Assembly: GCA_963698495.1 (NCBI GenBank)
Contig: CAVORB010000011.1
Coordinates: forward strand, 186,001 to 250,000
Length of the DNA stretch: 64,000 bases
From: CAVORB01 sp963698495
Lineage (GTDB): Bacteria > Pseudomonadota > Gammaproteobacteria > Chromatiales > Chromatiaceae
Direction of reading: 5' to 3'
The position numbers were made by a program, and so were the translations under genes. Each line of letters starts with the position of its first letter. Position 1 is the first letter of the stretch. Shown piece after piece: positions 50,501 to 58,333 of the stretch. The notes under the pieces were generated by a model. It saw only the letters and a program-made list of their open reading frames with translations. It was not told the DNA's origin and made no database searches.

Positions 50501-50980
50501 TCGCCCATGTACCAGGGTTCGTTGTCGCAGACCATGTCGAAGACCCGTACGGCGAGCTCCGCGCTGTCCCTCGAGGTCGACCTGTCGGGGGTCGAATGCC
50601 AAGGCATCACCGATTTCAAGGACAGACCGATCATGCCCGGCGTGAAGGTCGACCGCTATCGCTTCATGACCTTTTACCTGGACGGTTCCGAGCGCAACTT
50701 CGATGAGTTTTTCAACTATGTCGTGGACCCCGAGTGGCTCGCCAGCAATGACGAGGAGGCCCGCGCGCTGCGGCAGACGATGGCTGGCACCAAGGGCAAG
50801 CCCTGGCGTGTGATGCACCGGGTGACGCAGGTCGAGAGACCCGCCCTGTCGGGCTTCGGCGAGGACACCCGGCCCCTCCCGAAAGTGGAGCAGCCCTCCG
50901 AGGTCGAGCAACGATTGAGCGCTATCGAGTCGTTGTTGAAGCAGCTTGCGGCGGATCATCATCTCCGCCAGCAGGGTTAG
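47516..50980 (+). CDS. Giant LamG-domain protein, C-terminal part
   Basis: 1,154 codons. Two LamG/concanavalin-A-like domains lie at ~60-250 (RGATDGLWTLEAWMQFPLREGQRLLASD, VGWHHVAVVAGGDLPARTLRFYIDGLPHGSP, IAQIRLWDVALDLEEVQ) and ~280-480 (QRVAVFDGTRRHDFTAFFQSGSRTVETWLRF, ADGVWHHVAAMIDYAGGVRLLVDGEEG, GELAEMRAWD). A block with GYIEGAPPVPSENLT follows at ~560-580. Then come two long segments of alternating Ser/Thr-rich beta strands (~585-680, TSVTVSLAEELELSWNRSEET and TNIAATSAVTRSDTLSLRG; ~950-1030, EHTVGSALNMEWALGADIALNVSG and QTMSKTRTASSALSLEVDL) on either side of a charged coiled coil (~860-920). The TTG start is only the first possible one; the frame is open back to a stop at 47461, so this is probably the second half of one gene. 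Confidence 0.8.
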   Translation: MPASGAVLAHAEATSEVSLFASATGDVILSYVDARGQVRQSRFDAAAGSDDATVEQWITDGLRRALVRGDGVVLPRGATDGLWTLEAWMQFPLREGQRLLASDAGNGDEWEGVGVRDGWLGVWTREKRDDSDDLSTIGKEDDLPKPPLHWVPLDVTLGEVPVGWHHVAVVAGGDLPARTLRFYIDGLPHGSPLGVATTKTAGDRMVVAPTLPTAELKRIDVGEGIAQIRLWDVALDLEEVQTNSRVVLTGKEPGLVAFHPLDGDLADPVRDTALEVGKPAFGPCTAPIGNPGQRVAVFDGTRRHDFTAFFQSGSRTVETWLRFKPDVVHAQVIFATSVHVSEGWGRFVLYLTDARDDGQQELAAVVLVEGQERRSRVELVADGVWHHVAAMIDYAGGVRLLVDGEEGSAGDELKPTSFALPLDVQDGGIGIIGGGNRGKELRTGFQGELAEMRAWDGERRRIELNRFRHQRAPQGFLRRWAFDEPGTPDAPARLVNDLPIGDTDVRVAEYPTYGLDRIGRRLAIMRRCTAVSAGDGIDLWAQQRVEALDLVWIGNAQFQPTLLGYIEGAPPVPSENLTVDPENYNEATSVTVSLAEELELSWNRSEETTHGFGMDFFIGYENEWEVGANAPLLGRLLSWEAGGLRAGLAASFALDKTEAYETNIAATSAVTRSDTLSLRGFAEDEPAFPDLGPRFVPKNVGYALVVAGLADVFVSRLATSGRMVGYQIVPVSDVPPDVSTITFLINPAYTMNGSLDGQTGMQATSERFFAHVPEARRQFGSRYPASYFRLAEAYALRERIRDDDKRREAFFENFIIDASASEDTIAAQIDDPDFTPREIAVEREEERPAPAAKTAKGAEGEKIGLGDLGDEASGKADEAAEQVEDIKEKIEAESDKKKALVEAKKKEIERLSRPEQREHATSSFRVWQRKMEDLKVRAGKRNIVNSYVWDADGGLRVESEEFASTVEHTVGSALNMEWALGADIALNVSGFQLELSPMYQGSLSQTMSKTRTASSALSLEVDLSGVECQGITDFKDRPIMPGVKVDRYRFMTFYLDGSERNFDEFFNYVVDPEWLASNDEEARALRQTMAGTKGKPWRVMHRVTQVERPALSGFGEDTRPLPKVEQPSEVEQRLSAIESLLKQLAADHHLRQQG

Positions 50981-51059
50981 GCGACGCCCGCTCAGCGCGC
51001 TAGATCACGCGGCGCAAGCCGAGATACAGCGGCTGACAGACAACGGATTCAGACGACAC

Positions 51060-51088
51060 AGGACCGCCGGGTCAACCCCGGCGGTCCT
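51060..51088 (+). terminator. Strong hairpin after the LamG gene
   Basis: A perfect 12-bp stem AGGACCGCCGGG / CCCGGCGGTCCT with a five-base loop, 80 bp past the LamG stop. No T-run follows, so it may mark a Rho-dependent end or protect the 3' end rather than be an intrinsic terminator. The gap to rpoH also contains a perfect dyad AACGCGT-GTA-ACGCGTT at 51260-51276. Confidence 0.5.
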
Positions 51089-51287
51089 CGGCGCGTCGGT
51101 TTCTCATCATCTGATACTCCGACGGACTGCGGACCTGCGTCAGGACGTCTCCGAGGCTGCGGATCATTCGTCGGAGCGACCGATGAAAGAGAGCGTCACC
51201 TCCGGCAAAACGCCGATTTATTCAGCGATTCCCACGGTACAGGATGTACCGCCCTTTCCAACGCGTGTAACGCGTTGAAAATGAAGG

Positions 51288-51364
51288 AACCGGGAAACCG
51301 CGTTTTCCAGTTCCGTCTGATTTTTGGCCAGGATGGCCAATAAACCAGTGTCTGCACAGGTACC
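51288..51364 (+). repeat. Copy B of the dispersed intergenic structured repeat
   Basis: About 77 bp. Stem 1 is GGGAAAC-CGC-GTTTTCC (51292-51308), then GATT, then stem 2 TTGGCCA-GGA-TGGCCAA (51324-51340), then TAAACCAGTGTCTGC. It aligns with the minus strand of 55272-55349 (copy C) through both stems, and through the core with 5667-5692 (copy A). It lies between the LamG gene and rpoH, just 3' of rpoH. Confidence 0.6.
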
Positions 51365-51394
51365 GCTGGAAATGCTGGACGGTCCGGCGATTTC

Positions 51395-52234
51395 CTAGAC
51401 TGCCAGTTGCAGTCGCAGCTTCTTCATCGCGTTCTTCTCGATCTGGCGAATGCGCTCGGCGGAAACGCCGAACTGCTGCGCGAGCTCGTGCAGGGTCTGC
51501 TTCTTCTCGGTCAGCCAGCGCTCCTGCAGGATGGTCTTGCTGCGATCGTCCAGACCCTCGAGGGCGGCGAAGAGCCGCTCGCGACGATCGCTCGCAGTGT
51601 TCTCCCGCTCGAGTGCGCTGGCAGGCTCCATGCGCATGTCCGCGAGGTAGGTGGCGGGCGCCGTGGGCGCGTCTCCTTCCTCGCTGTCGTCGCCGTCGAA
51701 TGCAAGATCCTGGTTGGCGAGCCGGGACTCCATTTCGAGGACGGTCTCGGGCTTCACCCCGAGATCCTCCGCCACGCCCTCGACTTCTTCGCGGGTGAAC
51801 CACCCGAGACGCTTCTTGGCACTGCGCAGATTGAAGAACAGCTTGCGCTGCGCCTTGGTCGTGGCGACCTTGACGATTCTCCAGTTGCGGAGGATGTACT
51901 CGTGAATCTCCGCCCTGATCCAGTGGACCGCGAAGGATACGAGGCGCACGCCCATGTCGGGCTCGAAGCGCCGTACCGCTTTCATCAAGCCGACCGAACC
52001 CTCCTGAATCAGGTCCGGGAGCGGAAGCCCATAGCCCAGGTACCCACGGGCGATTCGGATGACGAATCGCAGGTGGGAGAGAACAAGCCGTCGCGCGGCG
52101 TCCATGTCGTCGTGGTCGCGCAGACGCACGGCCAGGTCCCGTTCTTCGTCCGGAGTCAGTACGGGGATCTGGTAGGCGGCGCTGATGTAGGCATCGATGC
52201 TGCCGGTCGGAAGTACTGCAAGATCTTTCGTCAT
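51395..52234 (-). CDS. rpoH: RNA polymerase sigma-32 factor (heat shock)
   Basis: 279 residues. Region 2 has LVLSHLRFVIRIARGYLGYGLPLPDLIQEGSVGLMKAVRRFEPDMGVRLVSFAVHWIRAEIHEYIL. The RpoH box QRKLFFNLR (129-137), specific to sigma-32, follows. Region 4 is LDDRSKTILQERWLTEKKQTLHELAQQFGVSAERIRQIEKNAMKKLRL. It directs transcription of chaperones and proteases. It lies downstream of ftsX on the same strand with a 205-bp gap containing a likely promoter, the standard gammaproteobacterial order. Confidence 0.97.
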   Translation of the reverse strand: MTKDLAVLPTGSIDAYISAAYQIPVLTPDEERDLAVRLRDHDDMDAARRLVLSHLRFVIRIARGYLGYGLPLPDLIQEGSVGLMKAVRRFEPDMGVRLVSFAVHWIRAEIHEYILRNWRIVKVATTKAQRKLFFNLRSAKKRLGWFTREEVEGVAEDLGVKPETVLEMESRLANQDLAFDGDDSEEGDAPTAPATYLADMRMEPASALERENTASDRRERLFAALEGLDDRSKTILQERWLTEKKQTLHELAQQFGVSAERIRQIEKNAMKKLRLQLAV

Positions 52235-52265
52235 GTCCCAATACCCAAGTGTTACGCTAGGAAAT

Positions 52266-52295
52266 ATGCTAGCACTAAATGCACGGAAATTTCAA
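52266..52295 (-). promoter_or_regulatory. rpoH: Candidate rpoH promoter
   Basis: On the minus strand, TTGAAA (52295-52290) and TAGCAT (52271-52266) are 18 bp apart, about 32 bp before the rpoH ATG, in an AT-richer stretch. Confidence 0.45.
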
Positions 52296-52439
52296 TGCCA
52301 TCTCTGGCGTGTCAGATTGTGGTCTCGCGGGAAAGTTCAGGCGCGAGGTTAAGGACGTGTTTTCGGTCGAGTCGGCGCTTGGTTAGACAAAGCATAGCGT
52401 TTTGGTTGGAAAAGGCAACAATAGCTGTTCAAAATAGAT

Positions 52440-53408
52440 TCAGCCCGGCTCGCAGGCGCTCAGGTGGCGCCCGACGGACAACCAGCTGCCGAGCAGCCCG
52501 AGCGCTATGCTGGTCCCAATCAGCGTGAGGAGGGCGGTAGGTCCGAGGCCGCTCAGCGGGAACTGGGTTTGGTAGAGGGCGGCCAGACGGGACACCGGCG
52601 CTTGCAGCAGGGCGAGCGCGAGTGTCACCAGCAGCCAGGCGGTGACGCCGCCCAGCACCCCGTACCACACCCCCGTGTAGAGGAAGGGCCGGCGGATGAA
52701 GGCCGATGTCGCGCCCACCAGCTCCATGATCTCGATTTCGCTGCGCCGGTTTTCGATCTCCAGGCGGATGGTGTTCCCGATCACCAGCAGCACCCCGAGC
52801 GCGAGCACGGCGCCGATCAGGAGCACGCCCCCTTGCGCTAGCTCCACGATGGCCTGGAAGCGACGAATCCACTCGGTGTCCAGGCGCGCGAAGTCCGCCT
52901 CCGGCAAGGCCGCCAATTCGTCGCGCAGCTGCTCCAACGCCTCGGGCGAGACGATGTCCCCGGTGGGGCGCAGCGCCAGCACCACGGGCAGGGGATTCTC
53001 CTCGAGCTGGTCGATGGCCTCCGCGAACCCGCTGGAGCTTCGCAGCTCCTCAAGGGCCGCGTCCGGGTCGATCACGCGCACCTCCGCCAGGTCGTCGCGC
53101 GCACGCAACGTGCTCGCAAGCGCCGTGGCCTGCGCGGTGGAGACCTCCGATTTCATGAACAGGGAGATCGACGCCGTTTGCTCCCAACCGCTGCCCAGGA
53201 CGCTGAGGTTGCGGGTGAGCACATAGAGCCCGGCCGGCAGCGCCAGCGCAATCCCGATCACCGAAACCGTCATCAGCGTGGGCAGGGGGCTGCGGAACAA
53301 ACGCCCGAGGGTGGCCAGGGCGCCTTGCAGGTGGTGGCTCAGCCAGGCCGCGGGGATACGGGACCAGGATGCTCGTGCGCGGCGGGTGGATGTCCGGCGT
53401 CTCGCCAT
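52440..53408 (-). CDS. ftsX: Cell division ABC transporter permease FtsX
   Basis: 322 residues starting MARRRTSTRRARASW. Four membrane helices: LPTLMTVSVIGIALALPAGLYVL, VLLIGAVLALGVLLVIGNTI, VWYGVLGGVTAWLLVTLALALL and TALLTLIGTSIALGLLGSWLSV. A periplasmic domain between helices 1 and 2 (~residues 75-180, SISLFMKSEVSTAQA...DPDAALEELRSSSGFAEAID) activates amidases at the septum through EnvC-type proteins. RRSEIEIMELVGATSAFIRRPFLYTG is the FtsE-contact loop. The start is four bases after the ftsE stop. Confidence 0.96.
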   Translation of the reverse strand: MARRRTSTRRARASWSRIPAAWLSHHLQGALATLGRLFRSPLPTLMTVSVIGIALALPAGLYVLTRNLSVLGSGWEQTASISLFMKSEVSTAQATALASTLRARDDLAEVRVIDPDAALEELRSSSGFAEAIDQLEENPLPVVLALRPTGDIVSPEALEQLRDELAALPEADFARLDTEWIRRFQAIVELAQGGVLLIGAVLALGVLLVIGNTIRLEIENRRSEIEIMELVGATSAFIRRPFLYTGVWYGVLGGVTAWLLVTLALALLQAPVSRLAALYQTQFPLSGLGPTALLTLIGTSIALGLLGSWLSVGRHLSACEPG

Positions 53409-53412
53409 GTAG

Positions 53413-54081
53413 CTACCCGGCACCCGAGTCCGATTTCAGCCGCCCGGCGCTGAGGGTGAAGGTCCGGTAGGACAGGGAGGCAATCAGCGCCAGGTCGTGG
53501 CTGGCGATGAGAAGCGTGACGCCCACCTGGTTGAAGCGTTCGAAGAGCCCCATGATCTCCCGCGAGAGTTCCGGGTCGAGGTTGCCGGTCGGCTCGTCGG
53601 CAAGCACCAGCGGCGGCCGGGCGACCACCGCGCGGGCGATGCCCACCCGCTGCTGCTCGCCCCCGGACAGGGTTACGGGAAACGCTTTCTCCTTGCCGAG
53701 CAGACCGACCTGATCGAGCGCCGCGCGCACCCTGCGACCCACCTCCTTGTGGCCGAGGCCGGCAACCACCAACGGCAGGGCGACGTTGTCGAACACCGTG
53801 CGGTCGGTCAGCAGCCGGTGATCCTGGAAAATCATCCCCACGTCGCGGCGATGGTAGGGGATCTTGCGCTGCGGCAGCCGCCCGAGATTGCGGCCGTTGA
53901 CCATCACCTGCCCGCGGCTCGGCCGTTCCAGGAGCCCGATCAGCCTGAGCAACGTGCTTTTCCCGGCCCCGGAGTGGCCGGTCAGAAAGGCCATTTCCCC
54001 GGCCGCGAGCTCGAAACTCAGGTCGCTCAGGGCCTCCCCGCTTTCCGGGTAGCGTTTGGTGACGTGCTCGAAGCGGATCAC
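53413..54081 (-). CDS. ftsE: Cell division ATP-binding protein FtsE
   Basis: 222 residues. Walker A GHSGAGKST, Q-loop DVGMIFQDHRLL, signature LSGGEQQRVGIARAV, Walker B LVLADEPTGNLD and the switch His in LLIASHDLALIA are all intact. It is the ATPase of the FtsEX complex at the division ring. The ATG overlaps the ftsY stop (ATGA), and ftsX follows after four bases. Confidence 0.97.
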   Translation of the reverse strand: MIRFEHVTKRYPESGEALSDLSFELAAGEMAFLTGHSGAGKSTLLRLIGLLERPSRGQVMVNGRNLGRLPQRKIPYHRRDVGMIFQDHRLLTDRTVFDNVALPLVVAGLGHKEVGRRVRAALDQVGLLGKEKAFPVTLSGGEQQRVGIARAVVARPPLVLADEPTGNLDPELSREIMGLFERFNQVGVTLLIASHDLALIASLSYRTFTLSAGRLKSDSGAG

Positions 54082-55058
54082 GAGTGCGCAAACAGGGCGT
54101 CGAGGAATTCGTCGGCGTCGAAGGGGCGCAGGTCCTCGATCGCTTCCCCGATGCCGATGAATCGGATCGGCACCTTAAGGCGCTCGGCGATCGCGAACAG
54201 GATGCCGCCCTTGGCGGTGCCGTCCAGCTTGGTCAGGGTAATGCCGGTGAGGCCGACCGATTGGTTGAACTGCACCGCCTGGTTGAGCGCGTTCTGTCCC
54301 GTGGTGGCGTCCACCACCAGCATCACCTCGTGTGGCGCGTCGGGGTCGATCTTCTTCATCACCCGCGAGATCTTCGACAGCTCCTCCATCAGGTTGCTCT
54401 TGGTGTGCAGGCGCCCCGCGGTATCGGCGATCAGCACGTCCGCGCGACGGGCGGTGGCCGCCTGCAGGGCGTCGTAGATCACCGAGGCCGGGTCGGCACC
54501 GCTGCGCTGGGCGATTACCGGCACCCGGTTGCGCTCGCCCCACGCCTGCAGCTGCTCGACGGCGGCGGCGCGGAAGGTGTCTCCCGCGGCCAGCATGACG
54601 CTGTTGCCATCGTCCAGCAGCCGCTTGGCGAGCTTGCCGATGGTCGTCGTCTTGCCGGCGCCATTCACCCCGACCATGAGAACCACCTGCGGACGCCCAG
54701 CTGCCGGAGTCCGCACCGGCAGCTCGCAGCGCCGCAGGATATCCCGCAGCTCGGCCCGCAGCGCCGTCATCAGGGCCTGGGGGTTGGCGAGCTCGTGGCG
54801 CCTCACTCGCTCGGAGAGGTCGTCGATGATGCGGGTGGTGGCCTCGACGCCCACGTCCGCGGTCAGGAGCAGCGTCTCGAGCTCCTCGAACAGCGCCTCG
54901 TCAATGCGCTTTCGTCCGCTGATGAGGTCCCCGACGTCCGTGTTGAGCACGGCCCTGGTGAGCGCAAGGCCCTCCTTGAGACGCGTGACCAGGCGCCGCT
55001 TGCCTTCAGGAGACTCCGCCTCGCTCTTGACCCGCGTATTCTTTCCAAAGCCGAACAT
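54078..55058 (-). CDS. ftsY: Signal recognition particle receptor FtsY
   Basis: 326 residues starting MFGFGKNTRVKSEAESPEGK, a short acidic A region compared with E. coli. The N domain is LVTRLKEGLALTRAVLNTDVGDLISGRK...LLTADVGVEATTRII. The GTPase G domain has GVNGAGKTTTIGKLA (P-loop), LAAGDTFRAAAVEQL, DTAGRLHTKSNLMEEL, VVDATTGQNAL and TKLDGTAKGG. It receives SRP-ribosome complexes at the membrane for co-translational insertion. First gene of ftsYEX. Confidence 0.97.
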   Translation of the reverse strand: MFGFGKNTRVKSEAESPEGKRRLVTRLKEGLALTRAVLNTDVGDLISGRKRIDEALFEELETLLLTADVGVEATTRIIDDLSERVRRHELANPQALMTALRAELRDILRRCELPVRTPAAGRPQVVLMVGVNGAGKTTTIGKLAKRLLDDGNSVMLAAGDTFRAAAVEQLQAWGERNRVPVIAQRSGADPASVIYDALQAATARRADVLIADTAGRLHTKSNLMEELSKISRVMKKIDPDAPHEVMLVVDATTGQNALNQAVQFNQSVGLTGITLTKLDGTAKGGILFAIAERLKVPIRFIGIGEAIEDLRPFDADEFLDALFAHS

Positions 55059-55604
55059 CGAACACGTCACTCCGCGTCAGGTGACGCTTGGCAATTTGGG
55101 GGATTGGCTTCATGCTGCCGGCTCGATCGCGTCCGCGGAGGGGGAATCCGGTGCGATGCCGCCGAGTCGTTGTCGCGTGCGCATGCTAGCAAATCGCGGT
55201 AGTCGCGTCTCCGTCGCCTGGAGGCTTCGCGGAGCTTGGCCGGGCGGGGAGACAGCCGGGCGCGAGGTCTTGAACCCTGCCAGAAGACGCGGATTATTGG
55301 CCGTCCTGGCGAAAATCGGCACGCAATCCGAGAAGTGCGCTTCCCGGATTGGTCTGTTTTCAACGACTTTAGGCCGTTGAAGACGACGGGCCTTCCCTGG
55401 CCCGGACGGGAAACGCGATGAATCACCGGTTCCCGGGCAAGACAGTGGTATTGCGGCCGTTGCCGACAACTGGCGCAATCGCATCGAGCCGGGGAACAGA
55501 ACCACCCCGCCCGTGGTCCGACCCGCAGGGCTGAACGCGGCCGCAGGCGGCGCCCGCCTCGGAACGGGCCGCCCAGCAACTCTTAATCGAGCATTGGAGA
55601 TGGA
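55059..55604. other. Divergent intergenic region between ftsY and the M16 peptidase operon
   Basis: 546 bp without a convincing gene. It holds copy C of the dispersed repeat and must carry promoters for both operons. Other dyads (for example CGGGAA...TTCCCG around 55409-55438) lie between copy C and the peptidase gene. Confidence 0.5.
55272..55349 (-). repeat. Copy C of the dispersed intergenic structured repeat
   Basis: 78 bp read on the minus strand. The hairpin ATCCGGGAAG-CGCA-CTTCTCGGAT (55349-55326, one mismatch) is followed by GATTTTCGCCAGGACGGCC (55318-55300) and AATAATCC, then GTCTTCTGGCAGGG. Order and spacing of elements match copy B. Confidence 0.6.
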
Positions 55605-56972
55605 ATGAAGCGGATCTTACTTATCCTGGCGGCCGCCTTGCCCCTGGCGGGCCATGCCGCCCCCGAGGTGCGCGAGTGCGTCCTCGACAACGGCCTCAAG
55701 GTACTGGTCAAGCCCGACCGACGAGCGCCCATCGTCACGTCGCAGGTCTGGTACAAGGTCGGGTCGAGCTACGAGCACGGCGGCGTCACAGGCGTCTCCC
55801 ACGTGCTGGAGCACATGATGTTCAAGGGCACGGAGAAGCTGGCGCCGGGAGAGTTCTCGCGCATCATCGCCGAGAACGGCGGGGACGAGAACGCCTTCAC
55901 CGGGCGCGACTACACGGCCTATTTCCAGACCCTCGCGAAGGACCGCCTGGAGATTGCCTTCGAGCTCGAGGCCGAGCGGATGCGCAACCTGGCGCTGCCC
56001 GAGGACGAGTTCCTCAAGGAGCTGGAGGTGGTCAAGGAAGAGCGCCGCATGCGCACCGAGGACGACCCCCAATCGCTTACCTTCGAGCAGTTCAACGCTG
56101 CCTCCTATGAGGCATCTCCCTACCGCATCCCGGTCATCGGCTGGGCCTCCGATCTGGAATTCCTCAAGGCCGAGGACCTGCGCGACTGGTACCGCAAGTG
56201 GTACGCGCCGAACAACGCCACCCTGGTCGTTGTCGGCGACGTCGAGCCGGACCAGGTCTGCGCCCTCGCCGAGAAGCACTTCGGGCCCCTGAAGCCGGAG
56301 CAGATCGCCCAGCCGAAGCCCCGGCTGGAGCCGAGCCAGCGCGGTGAGAAGCGCATCCGGGTCAAGGCCCCGGCCAAGGAGCCCTACCTCATCATGGGCT
56401 ACAAGGCGACCGCCCTTGGGCACGCCGAGGAGCCATGGGAACCCTACGCCCTGGAGATGCTGTCCTCCGTGCTCGACGGAGGTTCGAGCTCGCGCCTCAG
56501 TCGCGAGCTGGTGCGCGGCAACCGTGTCGCCGCCGACGTGGACGCGGGCTACAGCGCCTTCACCCGGCTGCCCGGGATGCTGGTGCTGGACGGAACGCCC
56601 GCCAAGGGGCGCGACCTGGCGGAGCTCGAGAAGGCCCTGCTCGAGCAGGTGCAGCGTTTGCGCGACGATCTGGTGGACGAGCAGGAGCTTGCGCGCATCC
56701 GCACCCAGCTCATCGCGGGCAAGGTCTACGAGCGCGACTCGGTCTTCTACCAAGGCATGCTGCTGGGGCAGCTGGAGACGGTGGGGCTCGGCTGGCCGCT
56801 GGCGGAGGAATACGTGGAGCATCTCAATAGGGTCACCCCGGAGCAGATCCGCGAGGTGGCCCGCAAGTATCTCGTGCCGGACAACCTGACCGTGGCCGTG
56901 CTGGACCCCCAGCCCCTGAACGGCGAGGAGCCGCGTCCCACCCCTGCCGGAGAACACCTCAATGTACGCTGA
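55605..56972 (+). CDS. M16 family zinc metallopeptidase, active subunit
   Basis: 455 residues with a signal peptide (MKRILLILAAALPLAGHAA). The inverted zinc motif HxxEH is H66-V-L-E-H70 in VTGVSHVLEHMMFKGTEKL, with the third ligand Glu in LKELEVVKEERRMRTEDDP. A second M16 domain (PYLIMGYKATALGHAEEPWEPYALEML, LDGGSSSRLSRELV) lacks the motif, as usual. It is a periplasmic processing peptidase, probably paired with the next gene product; substrates unknown. GGAGATGGA precedes the ATG. Confidence 0.95.
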   Translation: MKRILLILAAALPLAGHAAPEVRECVLDNGLKVLVKPDRRAPIVTSQVWYKVGSSYEHGGVTGVSHVLEHMMFKGTEKLAPGEFSRIIAENGGDENAFTGRDYTAYFQTLAKDRLEIAFELEAERMRNLALPEDEFLKELEVVKEERRMRTEDDPQSLTFEQFNAASYEASPYRIPVIGWASDLEFLKAEDLRDWYRKWYAPNNATLVVVGDVEPDQVCALAEKHFGPLKPEQIAQPKPRLEPSQRGEKRIRVKAPAKEPYLIMGYKATALGHAEEPWEPYALEMLSSVLDGGSSSRLSRELVRGNRVAADVDAGYSAFTRLPGMLVLDGTPAKGRDLAELEKALLEQVQRLRDDLVDEQELARIRTQLIAGKVYERDSVFYQGMLLGQLETVGLGWPLAEEYVEHLNRVTPEQIREVARKYLVPDNLTVAVLDPQPLNGEEPRPTPAGEHLNVR

Positions 56973-58305
56973 CTACCGTCGCGGGATCGCATCGCTCTGC
57001 GGGCTCGTCGCCCTCACGCTCGCCGGCCTCGCCTGGGCCGGCCCCAAGATCGAGTCCTGGACCACCGGCAACGGGGCGCGGGTCCTGTTCGTCGCCGCGC
57101 CGGACCTGCCCATCCTCGACGTGCGCATCGTCTTCGATGCGGGCAGCGCCCGCGACGGGGAACGCAGTGGGCTTGCCTCGATCACCGCCGGCATGCTGAC
57201 CCAGGGCGCGGGCGAGTGGGATACGGACACGGTTGCAGAGCGTCTGGAGTCGGTCGGCGCAGAGCTCTCCGTCGGCGCCTTGCGCGACATGGCCTTCGTC
57301 TCCATGCGCTCGCTGACCGAGCCGCAGCCCATGAATACCGCGCTCGATACGATGGCCCAGGTGGCGGCGGCTCCCAGGTTCCAGCAGGCGGACTTCGACC
57401 GGGTGCGGGAGAATACCCTGGTGGCCTTGCGCCAGGACGATCAGGACCCCGGCACGGTCGGCAAGAAGGAGGTCTATCTGCGGATATACGGGGATCATCC
57501 CTACGCGGCGGACCCGTCCGGGACCACGGAAAGCGTGTCCGCCCTCACGCCGCAGGATCTCGCCGAGTTCCACCGGCGCTTTTACGTGGCGAGCAACGCC
57601 GTGGTTGCCATCGTCGGTGATCTCACGCGCGCGGAGGCGGAGCAAGTGGCCGCGCGGGTCACGGCCGGACTGCCATCCGGCGAGCCGGCGCCGCCCGTGC
57701 CGCCGGTGCGCGACCTCGCCGAGGCGCAGCTCGAGGAGCTCGACTTCCCTTCGACGCAGGCGCACGTCTACGCGGGCCAGCCCGGCATGAGCCGGAACGA
57801 TCCCGACTATTTCGCGCTTTATGTCGGCAACCACATCCTCGGGGGCAGCGGCTTGGTCTCCCTGCTCATGGAGGAGGTGCGTGAGAAGCGCGGGCTCTCC
57901 TACAGCGTCTACAGCTACTTCCTGCCCATGGCCGAGCGCGGTCCCTTCCTGCTGGGCCTGCAGACCAAGAACGAGCAGGCCGCCGAGGCGCGCGAGGTGC
58001 TGATGCAGACTCTGCGCCGCTTCCGCGAGGAAGGACCGACGAGCGCGGAGCTGGAGGCGGCGGTGAAGAACATCACCGGCGGCTTCCCGCTGCGGATCGC
58101 CAGCAATGCCAACATCGTGCAGTATCTCGCCATGATCGGGTTCTACGGACTGCCGCTCGACTACCTCGACCGGTTCAACGATCGGGTGAGCGCCGTGTCC
58201 GCCGAGGACATCCGCGACGCCTTCACCCGCCGGGTCGATCCGGACCGGTTGGCCACCGTCATCGTCGGGCCCCGCGAGGGCAGGGTGGCAGGGGTGGCCG
58301 ACTGA
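56962..58305 (+). CDS. M16 family peptidase-like protein, inactive subunit
   Basis: 447 residues with a signal peptide (YRRGIASLCGLVALTLAGLAWA). It has the M16 fold (VDIRIVFDAGSARDGERSGLASITAGMLTQGAGEWDTD-like start; GQPGMSRNDPDYFALYVGNHILGGSGLVSLLMEEVREKRGLSYSVYSYF). At the HxxEH position it reads GLASITAG, so it cannot bind the catalytic zinc. Such partners complete the clamshell of the active subunit, whose gene overlaps this one by 11 bp. The two probably form a heterodimer. Confidence 0.93.
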   Translation: MYADYRRGIASLCGLVALTLAGLAWAGPKIESWTTGNGARVLFVAAPDLPILDVRIVFDAGSARDGERSGLASITAGMLTQGAGEWDTDTVAERLESVGAELSVGALRDMAFVSMRSLTEPQPMNTALDTMAQVAAAPRFQQADFDRVRENTLVALRQDDQDPGTVGKKEVYLRIYGDHPYAADPSGTTESVSALTPQDLAEFHRRFYVASNAVVAIVGDLTRAEAEQVAARVTAGLPSGEPAPPVPPVRDLAEAQLEELDFPSTQAHVYAGQPGMSRNDPDYFALYVGNHILGGSGLVSLLMEEVREKRGLSYSVYSYFLPMAERGPFLLGLQTKNEQAAEAREVLMQTLRRFREEGPTSAELEAAVKNITGGFPLRIASNANIVQYLAMIGFYGLPLDYLDRFNDRVSAVSAEDIRDAFTRRVDPDRLATVIVGPREGRVAGVAD

Positions 58306-58333
58306 GCCGTATCGGGTCGCGACAGGACGGCCG

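Noticed and set aside
55067..55579. Minus-strand frame (~170 codons) upstream of ftsY
   Set aside because: Arg/Pro/Ser-rich composition, no ribosome site, and overlaps the structured repeat copy C.
55617..56957. Minus-strand frame opposite the first M16 peptidase
   Set aside because: Shadow of a gene with signal peptide and HxxEH motif on the plus strand.
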